Assembly (NCBI GenBank): GCA_050117725.1
Contig: JASFME010000122.1
Span: 1 to 6,926, forward strand
Length of the DNA stretch: 6,926 nt
Reading direction: 5' to 3'
From: JASFJH01 sp050117725
GTDB lineage: Bacteria > Pseudomonadota > Gammaproteobacteria > AKS1
The notes under the pieces are model-generated. The model was not told where the DNA came from. It saw only the letters and a list, made by a program, of their open reading frames with translations, and did no database searches. Both the position numbers and the translations under genes were made by a program. This document shows positions 1-6,332 of the stretch, one piece after another (position 1 is the first letter of the stretch; every line of letters begins with the position of its first letter).

Positions 1-189
1 CTCGAGGTTGACCTCGAGGCGCAAACTATCACCACGCCTTCGGGTGAAAGCATCACCTTTGATGTCGATCCTTTTCGCAAGCACTGTCTGCTCAATGGTC
101 TCGATGATATTGGCCTGACCTTGCAGCATGTCGACGAAATCCGTGCCTACGAGGAACGCCGCAAGAAACAGGCGCCATGGCTGTTCTAA
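1..189 (+). CDS. leuD: 3-isopropylmalate dehydratase small subunit, C-terminal part (LeuD)
   Basis: Only the last 62 codons are present; the 5' end lies outside the window and the gene stops with TAA at 187-189. Frame 1 is open from the first base. The peptide contains DVDPFRKHCLLNGLDDIGLT followed by LQHVDEIRAYEERRK, which matches the C-terminal signature of LeuD (E. coli has [20 protein letters not shown]). LeuD pairs with LeuC to form the cytoplasmic iron-sulfur isomerase that converts 2-isopropylmalate to 3-isopropylmalate in leucine synthesis. LeuD is usually about 200-215 residues, so roughly 140-150 residues are missing through the window edge, not through damage. leuB follows on the same strand after 117 bases, consistent with a leuCDB cluster. 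leuC would be expected just upstream but is not visible. Confidence 0.95.
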   Translation, partial: LEVDLEAQTITTPSGESITFDVDPFRKHCLLNGLDDIGLTLQHVDEIRAYEERRKKQAPWLF

Positions 190-210
190 TATGATCTTTC
201 TCAGGACAAT

Positions 211-280
211 GACACAGAGGGCGCAAAGTGGTGTTATTTAGAGAATCTTTGCTCTTTTTGCGTTTTTGCGTCTCAGCGTT
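211..280. repeat. imperfect inverted repeat between leuD and leuB, possibly a decayed dispersed element
   Basis: The leuD-leuB gap (190-306) holds no gene. Its left arm reads ACACAGAGGGCGCAAAG (212-228). The reverse complement of its right arm (264-280) reads AACGCTGAGACGCAAAA. The arms share GAG followed by CGCAAA, with a one-base length difference. Inside the right half, TTTTTGCG occurs twice in tandem (256-263 and 263-270). Arms of the type CGCAGAGACGCAAAG are, from memory, a common dispersed intergenic repeat in many environmental bacteria, which suggests a degenerate copy here. The alternative is a simple low-complexity spacer. The element could form a stem-loop in the transcript between the two genes. 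Confidence 0.4.
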
Positions 281-306
281 GGGTTTATTGAAATCAGGGA
301 TTTGTT

Positions 307-1386
307 ATGTCTAAAAAAATTGCTGTTTTACCCGGTGACGGTATCGGGATCGAGATTGTCGCCGAGGCGGTCAAGGTCATGGAATGCCTGCGCGATGATT
401 ATGGCTTCGCTGTCGAAATGGAGCAGGGCCTGGTCGGTGGCTCGGCCTACGACGAGACCGGCAGTCCCCTGCCTCAGGCCACGCTGGATCTGGCGAAGCA
501 GTCGGATGCGGTGCTGCTCGGTGCGGTCGGTGGTTACAAATGGGAGTCACTGGATATCGCGGTACGCCCGGAAAAGGGCCTGCTCGGCCTGCGTGCCGAA
601 CTGGAGCTGTTTGCCAACCTGCGCCCGGCGATCCTCTATCCACAACTTGCCGATGCCTCGACCCTGAGGCATGACATCGTCGCCGGCCTTGATATCATGA
701 TCGTGCGCGAATTGACTGGTGGCATTTACTTTGGACAGCCGCGTGGTATCGAAACCATGGCCAATGGTGAACGCCGTGGTTACAACACGCTCGTGTATAG
801 CGAATCGGAAGTTGAACGTATCGGCCGCGTGGCATTTGAAATTGCGATGAAGCGCGATCGCCGCGTCTGTTCTGTGGACAAGGCCAACGTACTTGAATGT
901 ACCGAGATGTGGCGTGAAGTTATGGAAACCGTGGCAAAAGATTTCCCGGACGTGGAACTCAGCCACATGTATGTCGATAACGCCGCCATGCAACTGGTGC
1001 GCGCGCCGAAGCAGTTTGATGTCATGGTGACAACCAACATGTTCGGCGACATCCTGTCGGATTGTGCAGCCATGCTGACAGGTTCCATCGGTATGTTGCC
1101 GTCGGCATCACTCGACGCGAACAGCAAGGGCATGTACGAGCCGATTCATGGATCGGCACCGGATATTGCCGGGCAGAACAAGGCCAACCCGCTGGCAACG
1201 ATTCTGTCGGTGGCGATGATGCTGCGCTATACGTTCGCCGAAGGGGAACACGCTGCGCGTATTGAACGGGCGGTTGGCAAAGTGCTGGATGATGGTTTGC
1301 GCACTGCGGATATTCATTCGGAAGGTATGCAACTGGTCAGCACCAGCGAGATGGGCGATGCAGTCATTGCGGCATTGCGCGCCTGA
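307..1386 (+). CDS. leuB: 3-isopropylmalate dehydrogenase (LeuB)
   Basis: This 359-residue cytoplasmic enzyme oxidises and decarboxylates 3-isopropylmalate to 2-oxoisocaproate with NAD+, the third step of leucine synthesis. The length is normal for the family (about 350-365). The nucleotide-fold start LPGDGIGIEI is at residues 8-17. Substrate-binding arginines are R96 and R106 in the GLLGLRAELELFANLRP segment and R135 in VRELTGGIYFG, with Y141 nearby. Catalytic K192 (SVDKAN) and D224 (YVDNAAMQLV) are present, as are the metal-binding aspartates D248 and D252 in TTNMFGDILSD. The GSAPDIAG motif (282-289) with D286 indicates NAD rather than NADP preference. The ATG at 307 is preceded by AGGGA at 296-300 with a 6-base spacer and gives the family's usual N-terminus (MSKKIAVLPGDG). 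Nothing looks damaged. asd follows after 27 bases, so the two are probably co-transcribed. Confidence 0.97.
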   Translation: MSKKIAVLPGDGIGIEIVAEAVKVMECLRDDYGFAVEMEQGLVGGSAYDETGSPLPQATLDLAKQSDAVLLGAVGGYKWESLDIAVRPEKGLLGLRAELELFANLRPAILYPQLADASTLRHDIVAGLDIMIVRELTGGIYFGQPRGIETMANGERRGYNTLVYSESEVERIGRVAFEIAMKRDRRVCSVDKANVLECTEMWREVMETVAKDFPDVELSHMYVDNAAMQLVRAPKQFDVMVTTNMFGDILSDCAAMLTGSIGMLPSASLDANSKGMYEPIHGSAPDIAGQNKANPLATILSVAMMLRYTFAEGEHAARIERAVGKVLDDGLRTADIHSEGMQLVSTSEMGDAVIAALRA

Positions 1387-1413
1387 GAACAGATTAGCTA
1401 GAGAGAGGACGGG

Positions 1414-2529
1414 ATGATGAAAAAGGTTGGTTTTGTTGGTTGGCGCGGCATGGTCGGTTCGGTACTCATGCAACGCATGCGTGAGGAAAACGATTTCAAT
1501 GCGATCGAGCCGGTATTCTTCACGACTTCGCAGGCCGGTCAGTCCGGCCCGGATGTGGGCAAGGACGTGCCGCTACTGAAAGATGCAAACAACATTGATG
1601 AACTGCAGGCGATGGATGTCATCGTGACCTGCCAGGGCGGTGATTACACCAAGGCTGTGTATGCTGATCTGCGCAAGGCAGGCTGGGAGGGCTACTGGAT
1701 CGATGCGGCCTCGAGTCTGCGCATGGCCGAAGACAGCATTATCGTACTTGATCCGGTGAACCGCGATGTTATCGATGAATCACTGGCCAGTGGTGTGAAG
1801 ACCTACGTCGGTGGTAACTGTACGGTCAGTCTAATGCTTATGGCAATTGGTGGTTTGATCGAGAAAGACATGATCGAGTGGGTAACACCCATGACCTATC
1901 AGGCTGCCTCTGGTTCCGGGGCGCAAAACATGCGCGAGTTGATCCGGCAGATGGGTGCCATCAGTGACAGCGTCAAGGCACTGAATGATGATCCGGCCAG
2001 CGCGATCCTCGAGATCGATAAACAGGTCACAGATTTCATCCGCAGTGATGCCTATCCTACCGAGCACTGGCCGGTACCACTGGCCGCGAGCCTGATCCCG
2101 TGGATCGATGTGCCACTCGACTCGGGGCAGAGCAAGGAGGAATGGAAGGCGCAGGTGGAAACCAACAAGATACTCGGGCGTTCGGATAATCCGGTGCCGA
2201 TTGACGGTTTGTGTGTGCGGATCGGCGCGATGCGCTGCCATTCACAGGCGCTGACCATCAAGCTGAAGAATGATGTGCCGCTTGATGAAATCCATGACAT
2301 TCTCGCCGCGCACAATGACTGGGTGAAAGTCGTACCGAACGATCCCAATCCGACCATGGCTGAACTGACCCCGGCCGCCGTGACCGGCACACTGACCGTG
2401 CCGGTTGGCCGCCTGCGCAAACTCAGCATGGGCCCGCAGTACCTGTCGGCCTTCACGGTTGGTGATCAGTTGTTATGGGGAGCCGCCGAACCGCTGCGCC
2501 GTATGCTGCGCATCCTGCTGGAGCACTGA
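1414..2529 (+). CDS. asd: aspartate-semialdehyde dehydrogenase, E. coli-type (Asd)
   Basis: This 371-residue cytoplasmic enzyme reduces aspartyl-4-phosphate to aspartate 4-semialdehyde with NADPH, feeding lysine, diaminopimelate, threonine and methionine synthesis. The start KKVGFVGWRGMVGSVLMQRM (residues 3-22) is the signature of the Gram-negative Asd class, with the GWRGMVG nucleotide loop. Catalytic C136 lies in YVGGNCTVSLM. YQAASGSGAQNM (162-173), R269 in CVRIGAMRCHSQA and the general base H276 are all present, so the enzyme should be active. Length matches E. coli Asd (about 367). Two adjacent ATGs (1414 and 1417) are possible starts. GAGAGAGGA at 1401-1409 is 4 bases from the first and 7 from the second, so 1417 has the better spacing, but this changes only one residue. 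The TGA stop overlaps the next gene's ATG by one base. Confidence 0.97.
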   Translation: MMKKVGFVGWRGMVGSVLMQRMREENDFNAIEPVFFTTSQAGQSGPDVGKDVPLLKDANNIDELQAMDVIVTCQGGDYTKAVYADLRKAGWEGYWIDAASSLRMAEDSIIVLDPVNRDVIDESLASGVKTYVGGNCTVSLMLMAIGGLIEKDMIEWVTPMTYQAASGSGAQNMRELIRQMGAISDSVKALNDDPASAILEIDKQVTDFIRSDAYPTEHWPVPLAASLIPWIDVPLDSGQSKEEWKAQVETNKILGRSDNPVPIDGLCVRIGAMRCHSQALTIKLKNDVPLDEIHDILAAHNDWVKVVPNDPNPTMAELTPAAVTGTLTVPVGRLRKLSMGPQYLSAFTVGDQLLWGAAEPLRRMLRILLEH

Positions 2530-3521
2530 TGGCAGAGGAGGGGATCTCGCTGGCGATTGCCGGTGCCTCAAGCGACTTCGGCCGTGCCTTGACAGGAGGC
2601 CTGTCCTCGCTGGCATTGCCGTTATCGGTACTGCATTTGCTGGATCCCCGCGATACGGCCTCGGGGCGTATCGAATATGATGGCCATTATCATACGGTCG
2701 CCGCCATCGAGGACTTCGATTTTGCCGGCACAGACCTGGTGATATGTGCGACCGGGCCTGAACTGGCCCGGCAGCACATTCCGCGCGCCCGCCAGGCGGG
2801 TAGCCTGGTCATCGACCTGTCGGGCGCGAGCAGTCTGGAACCCGGCGTGCCGCTGATCGTGGCCGGCGTCAATGATGACATGCTGGCAGGGCTTGGCCGG
2901 GGTGACCTGGTTGCCAGCCCCGATCCGTTCACGGTGCAACTGTGCCATCTGCTCAAACCCTTGTCTGACGCGGGTTTCGGGCTGCAACGCGTGGACAGCA
3001 TGGCCTGTCGGGCCGTGAGCATGCTCGGCAAAAGCGGCAGCGACACGCTGGCGTATGAAACCGTGCAATTGTTGAATATGCGCCAGCCGGAACGCTTTGG
3101 TCTGGGCCGCCAGATTGCCTTTAACCTGTTGCCGGCGGGCATGGATGTGGCTGAACATATCGGCGCAGAAACAAGAAAAGTTTTGGATAAACAAGAGCTT
3201 GAGATAAACTTGAGGGTAATTGACAGCCCCGTATTCCACGGCAACAGTCTGCAATGTTTTATCGATTTTGCACAGGCCTGCGAGTTAGCGAGGTGCCGGC
3301 AGGTCTGGGCAGACAGCCCGGCCATCGAGTTGTATGAGGCCGGTCCCCCCAGCGCCGTGACGGAGGCGACCGGTAACACGCATATCGTGCTCGGTGGTCT
3401 CGAACCGCGTGACGGGGAACGTCCTGGCATCAGTATCTGGAGTGTCGCCGATGGCCTGCTTGCAGGCGTTGCCGGGAATGCATTGGCGATAGCCGGGATA
3501 TTGGTAAAATCTGTTTTGTAA
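2529..3521 (+). CDS. usg: USG-1-like protein, catalytically degenerate aspartate-semialdehyde dehydrogenase paralogue
   Basis: This 330-residue protein has the two-domain ASADH architecture. The Rossmann start is ISLAIAGASSDFGRAL (residues 6-21), followed by a VIDLSGASSLEPGVPLIVAGVN segment (residues 94-115). The C-terminal part ends with ISIWSVADGLLAGVAGNALA (301-320), matching FWSVADNVRFGGA in E. coli UsG. The expected catalytic motif NPNCSTIQ aligns with SPDPFTVQ (130-137), so the cysteine is P133. In the VRVPVFxGHS motif, arginine is D232 and histidine is N239. E. coli UsG also lacks the cysteine but keeps the histidine, so this copy is further degraded. It is unlikely to catalyse the Asd reaction; its role is unknown. 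The start is ATG at 2529, overlapping the asd stop (TGATG), with GGAG at 2520-2523 five bases upstream. Translation is therefore likely coupled to asd. A longer in-frame start at 2475 lies inside asd and adds 18 residues without family resemblance. Residues about 213-230 are encoded by an unusually AT-rich patch. Confidence 0.85.
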   Translation: MAEEGISLAIAGASSDFGRALTGGLSSLALPLSVLHLLDPRDTASGRIEYDGHYHTVAAIEDFDFAGTDLVICATGPELARQHIPRARQAGSLVIDLSGASSLEPGVPLIVAGVNDDMLAGLGRGDLVASPDPFTVQLCHLLKPLSDAGFGLQRVDSMACRAVSMLGKSGSDTLAYETVQLLNMRQPERFGLGRQIAFNLLPAGMDVAEHIGAETRKVLDKQELEINLRVIDSPVFHGNSLQCFIDFAQACELARCRQVWADSPAIELYEAGPPSAVTEATGNTHIVLGGLEPRDGERPGISIWSVADGLLAGVAGNALAIAGILVKSVL

Positions 3522-3529
3522 TGTATAGT
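3501..3529 (+). promoter_or_regulatory. candidate sigma-70 promoter for fimV
   Basis: TTGGTA at 3501-3506 (four of six matches to TTGACA) lies 17 bases before TATAGT at 3524-3529 (five of six matches to TATAAT). Transcription would begin near 3536. The -35 box lies inside the last codons of usg. The location fits, because usg ends at 3521 and fimV, with an unrelated function, starts about 140 bases later. The surrounding AT-rich stretch (3505-3546) offers a weaker alternative, TATAAA at 3541-3546. This is a reading by eye; AT-rich DNA gives such matches by chance. Confidence 0.35.
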
Positions 3530-3650
3530 TATTGAATAAATATAAAGGCCATTCGAACTTTTGAATGGGCTGGTGGCCGGGGAGGTGGTACTGAAATCAC
3601 TCTACGCGGCAGAGCCTCGTTCAGGGATGAATGACAAATCAGAATAATAT

Positions 3651-3654
3651 GGAG
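3651..3654 (+). promoter_or_regulatory. ribosome binding site that decides the fimV start
   Basis: GGAG at 3651-3654 lies 8 bases before a TTG codon at 3663, a good Shine-Dalgarno distance. The only other in-frame start, GTG at 3654, overlaps this GGAG and has no purine-rich site in the AATAATAT stretch upstream of it. An in-frame stop (TAA, 3645-3647) excludes anything further upstream. The TTG start is therefore preferred. Confidence 0.5.
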
Positions 3655-3662
3655 TGAGGACC

Positions 3663-6254
3663 TTGCGCACACTCAAGCTTGTTTTACTTTCAGTTATTTT
3701 CTTTTTGTCGTCGAACATTGCCCACCCGTTGGGGGTTGGCGATATTAGTGTCAATTCAGCGCTGAATGAACCTCTCGATGCCGAGATCGGGCTGTTCTCA
3801 TTACGCCCGGGAGAGATCGACAACCTGCGGGTGACCCTGGCCACGCCGGCAGAATTTGCCCGCGCCGGCATCGATCGCCCTCTGGTATTGTCATATCTGC
3901 AATTCAAGCTTGTCCAGCGCCAGAATGGTTCGGCGGTTATCAAGGTAACCTCGAAGAACCCTATCAAGGAGCCCTTCCTCGATTTTCTGGTGGAAGTCAA
4001 CTGGTCAAGTGGTCGTATCCTGCGTGAATATACCCTGTTGCTCGACCCGCCCGTGTTTGCCCAGCGCAAGGCTGCACCGGTACAGGCACCGAAAGCCGTC
4101 ATTGCACCGGCACCGACACGTGCGAAAACCGTTCAGCCGGCGCCGACCGTCAGCCGCGCCACAGGTGATGACCTGTTCCCACGTATTGATATCGGTGCCG
4201 ATGCGGCTGCACCGCGCACAGCGTCGACCAGGACCGAAGTGGTATCAGATACCTACCGTACCACCGCAACGAGTACTTTGTGGTCAGTTGCTGAAGATCT
4301 GCGTCCGGCTGACGTCACCACCCAGCAGATGATGATGGCCCTGTTGCGTACCAACCCCGACGCCTTTACCCATAACAATATCAATGGCCTGAAGTCAGGC
4401 CAGGTACTGCGTATTCCTGATCACGATACATTGCTTGCGCTCAGTCAGCGTGAGGCACTGCGCGTGGTACGGGAGCAACATGCTGCCTGGCGCGAAGCAC
4501 GCAGCGAACTGGTCAGTGCGCCAACCGCAAAAGGTACAGCCGAAACCAGCAGTACGACAACGACGACTGCGCCGGCAACAAGCACACGGCCTGGCGTCAA
4601 ACTGATCACACCTGAAGCAGGGGATAGCAGCGCAGTTGCGGGTGGGACAGGCAAAGACCTCGATGCGTTACGCCAGGAACTGGCGCTGGTTAATGAACAG
4701 CTCGCGTCGAAAACCCAGGAAAACACTGATATTCAGGCGCGTCTGCAGGAACTTCAGGAACAGATCCAGACCATGGAAAGGCTGATTGCACTGAAGAACA
4801 AGTCACTCGAAGACTTGCAGGCTAAACTTGGCGACGAAACTGTTCCCGCCACTCCTGTTACTCCGGTGCCTGCGGTTAAACCCGTTGAACCGGCAACCAA
4901 AGCCACACCGCCGGTAGCTGCTGTAACTGATGGCAAGCCGGTCAATCCATATGTCTTGAAGGATATCCCTGCGCCAAAACCTGCCCCGGTCAGGCCGGCC
5001 CCGAAGCCTGCTGCCAAGCCGCCCGTTGCTGCAGCGCCAGCAGAAAAAGGCCTGCTTGATACCGTCTTCGGTTTGTTGAAAGATCCGATGACACTGGCCC
5101 TGCTTGGCGGTGTGTTCATAGCCTTGCTGGCGCTTGCCTGGGTGGTCATGCGTCGTCGGCGTGTCGAATCCATGGGTTTCCCGGAAAGTATATTGACCGA
5201 GCGTGCGGCGAGTTCGACCGTGACCGAGACTCGCGAAGCCGGGGAAGAGAGTTCACTGCTGAGTGATTTCTCATCGACATCGATGGGTAGCTCGCTTGAA
5301 GAAGCTGGTGAGGTTGATCCACTTGCTGAGGCAGATGTGTATTTGGCCTATAACAAGTACCAGCAGGCCGAGGAACTTTTGCAGGGCGCAATTCAGGATG
5401 AGCCTGAACGTCTTGATCTGAAGGTCAAACTGCTCGAAGTCTACTCCAGCGCGCGCAACGCGGAAGCATTTGCGCAACTCGCCGAGGAGGTTCACAGCAA
5501 GCTCGATGATACCAACACGGCCTTGTGGGACAAGGTTGCACCAATGGGGCGCGAACTATGCCCGGGCAATCCATTATTTGGGTCCGATGCCGGTGAAAGT
5601 GTCCTGGAAATTGCAGAGGTTGGTGAAGAAATACCGGTTGAAACAGGTGCAGAAGAAGACATCGAGTTTGACCTGGGTGATTTGTCACTGGACACGGCTG
5701 AGGCTGCCGCGGAAGAGCCAGCCGCAGAAGCGGTACCTACCGAAGAGGCGCTTGAGTCATCGGCAGAGTCAGCTGAAGATCTTGAACTGGATATGGAGGA
5801 TCTGGAAAGCTTCGATCTTGATACCGGTACGAGTGCCGGGACAGTCAGTGAGGGAATCTCTGACGAACCCGGGGAGCTTGAACCTGAGTTCGACAGTTTC
5901 GAAGAACCATCAGCTGAAACAGTTGAAGAAGCCGGTTCTGAGACAGAAGAGGAAGAAGCTCTCGATTTTGGTGATATCGATCTCGATGCCCTCGATGCAG
6001 AAATCAGCGGTATAGAGCAGGCGGCTGCAGCAGAGCCAGAAGATGTTACTGAATCTGAAGCCGCAGATCTGCAGATGGCTGAGGAGGAAGGCGGCGACAT
6101 TGGCATGGACGAAGTTGCAACCAAACTTGACCTTGCCAAAGCCTATATCGACATGGGTGATCCGGACGGTGCGCGCGGTATCCTTGATGAAGTCCTGAAT
6201 GAAGGTAATGAGGGGCAGAAACAGGAAGCGCAGGAACTTCTGCAACAGTTATAG
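3663..6254 (+). CDS. fimV: FimV, inner-membrane LysM-containing type IV pilus and cell-pole organiser
   Basis: This protein of 863 residues (866 if it starts at GTG 3654) shows full FimV architecture. The signal peptide is at residues 1 to about 20. The conserved FimV N-terminal domain (about 21-130) begins HPLGVGDISVNSALNEPLDA and ends in LLLDPP. A Pro/Ala-rich linker follows, then a LysM-like peptidoglycan-binding domain (about 202-252, TLWSVAEDLRP to SGQVLRIP). Next come a Thr-rich linker, a coiled coil (about 331-390), a Pro/Ala/Lys-rich linker and one membrane helix (about 476-496) followed by RRRR. The cytoplasmic part has a TPR-like segment (about 552-614), a very acidic region (about 648-812) and the conserved C-terminal FimV helix pair (815-863, ATKLDLAKAYIDMGDPDGAR). 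In Pseudomonas aeruginosa FimV supports type IV pilus assembly, twitching and cAMP signalling; the Vibrio relative HubP anchors polar proteins. Similar roles here are inferred. The low-complexity linkers and acidic region are typical of FimV, whose length varies widely. It appears intact and is probably transcribed separately from usg. Confidence 0.92.
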   Translation: MRTLKLVLLSVIFFLSSNIAHPLGVGDISVNSALNEPLDAEIGLFSLRPGEIDNLRVTLATPAEFARAGIDRPLVLSYLQFKLVQRQNGSAVIKVTSKNPIKEPFLDFLVEVNWSSGRILREYTLLLDPPVFAQRKAAPVQAPKAVIAPAPTRAKTVQPAPTVSRATGDDLFPRIDIGADAAAPRTASTRTEVVSDTYRTTATSTLWSVAEDLRPADVTTQQMMMALLRTNPDAFTHNNINGLKSGQVLRIPDHDTLLALSQREALRVVREQHAAWREARSELVSAPTAKGTAETSSTTTTTAPATSTRPGVKLITPEAGDSSAVAGGTGKDLDALRQELALVNEQLASKTQENTDIQARLQELQEQIQTMERLIALKNKSLEDLQAKLGDETVPATPVTPVPAVKPVEPATKATPPVAAVTDGKPVNPYVLKDIPAPKPAPVRPAPKPAAKPPVAAAPAEKGLLDTVFGLLKDPMTLALLGGVFIALLALAWVVMRRRRVESMGFPESILTERAASSTVTETREAGEESSLLSDFSSTSMGSSLEEAGEVDPLAEADVYLAYNKYQQAEELLQGAIQDEPERLDLKVKLLEVYSSARNAEAFAQLAEEVHSKLDDTNTALWDKVAPMGRELCPGNPLFGSDAGESVLEIAEVGEEIPVETGAEEDIEFDLGDLSLDTAEAAAEEPAAEAVPTEEALESSAESAEDLELDMEDLESFDLDTGTSAGTVSEGISDEPGELEPEFDSFEEPSAETVEEAGSETEEEEALDFGDIDLDALDAEISGIEQAAAAEPEDVTESEAADLQMAEEEGGDIGMDEVATKLDLAKAYIDMGDPDGARGILDEVLNEGNEGQKQEAQELLQQL

Positions 6255-6260
6255 CATCGA

Positions 6261-6275
6261 GCTGGCGATGCCAGC
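6261..6275 (+). other. small hairpin just after fimV
   Basis: GCTGGC (6261-6266) and GCCAGC (6270-6275) form a perfect 6-base-pair stem with a 3-base loop, seven bases after the fimV stop. It is followed by the AT-rich run ATTATATTTATAT (6277-6289), not a clean T tract. It could protect the 3' end of the fimV transcript or contribute to termination together with the next hairpin. Confidence 0.4.
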
Positions 6276-6292
6276 CATTATATTTATATCAG

Positions 6293-6320
6293 CACGGGCC
6301 TTATGGCCCGTGTCCTGTTT
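6293..6320 (+). terminator. possible intrinsic terminator or intercistronic hairpin after fimV
   Basis: CACGGGCC (6293-6300) and GGCCCGTG (6305-6312) make a perfect 8-base-pair GC-rich stem around a TTAT loop, extendable by a G-T pair. The following bases, TCCTGTTT, are only moderately T-rich, so termination may be partial. The ribosome binding site of the next gene starts only 11 bases after the stem, leaving no room for a promoter in between. The next gene would then depend on read-through or on a promoter within or before the hairpins, such as the AT-rich run at 6277-6289. Confidence 0.5.
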
Positions 6321-6332
6321 CTGGAGACTGCC

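Noticed and set aside
1387..1413. Possible lysine riboswitch or other leader before asd
   Set aside because: The gap to leuB is only 27 bases and holds little more than the ribosome binding site, far too short for a riboswitch.
2475..2528. Upstream in-frame start for usg inside asd
   Set aside because: It adds 18 residues with no resemblance to the UsG N-terminus, while ATG 2529 has GGAG at good spacing and the MAEEGISLAIAGA start fits the family.
2622..3430. Two long overlapping minus-strand open frames (210 and 246 codons) opposite usg
   Set aside because: They lie wholly within usg, whose product matches the UsG family along its length. GC-rich coding DNA commonly leaves such frames open, and neither product resembles a known protein.
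3548..3570. Hairpin after usg (CCATTC paired with GAATGG around an 8-base loop) as a terminator
   Set aside because: The stem is only six pairs and is followed by GGCTGGTGGCC with no T tract, so it does not look like an intrinsic terminator. It may simply be leader structure upstream of fimV.
3627..3647. Six-codon open frame in the fimV leader (MNDKSE)
   Set aside because: It is too short and has no conserved or regulatory amino-acid run; a leader-peptide role is unsupported.
5492..6139. A 215-codon minus-strand open frame with a Ser-rich product
   Set aside because: It is the antisense of the Glu/Asp/Ala-rich part of fimV, where GAA/GAG/GAT codons read backwards as Ser/Leu/Phe-type codons. 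The serine bias is a mirror artefact.
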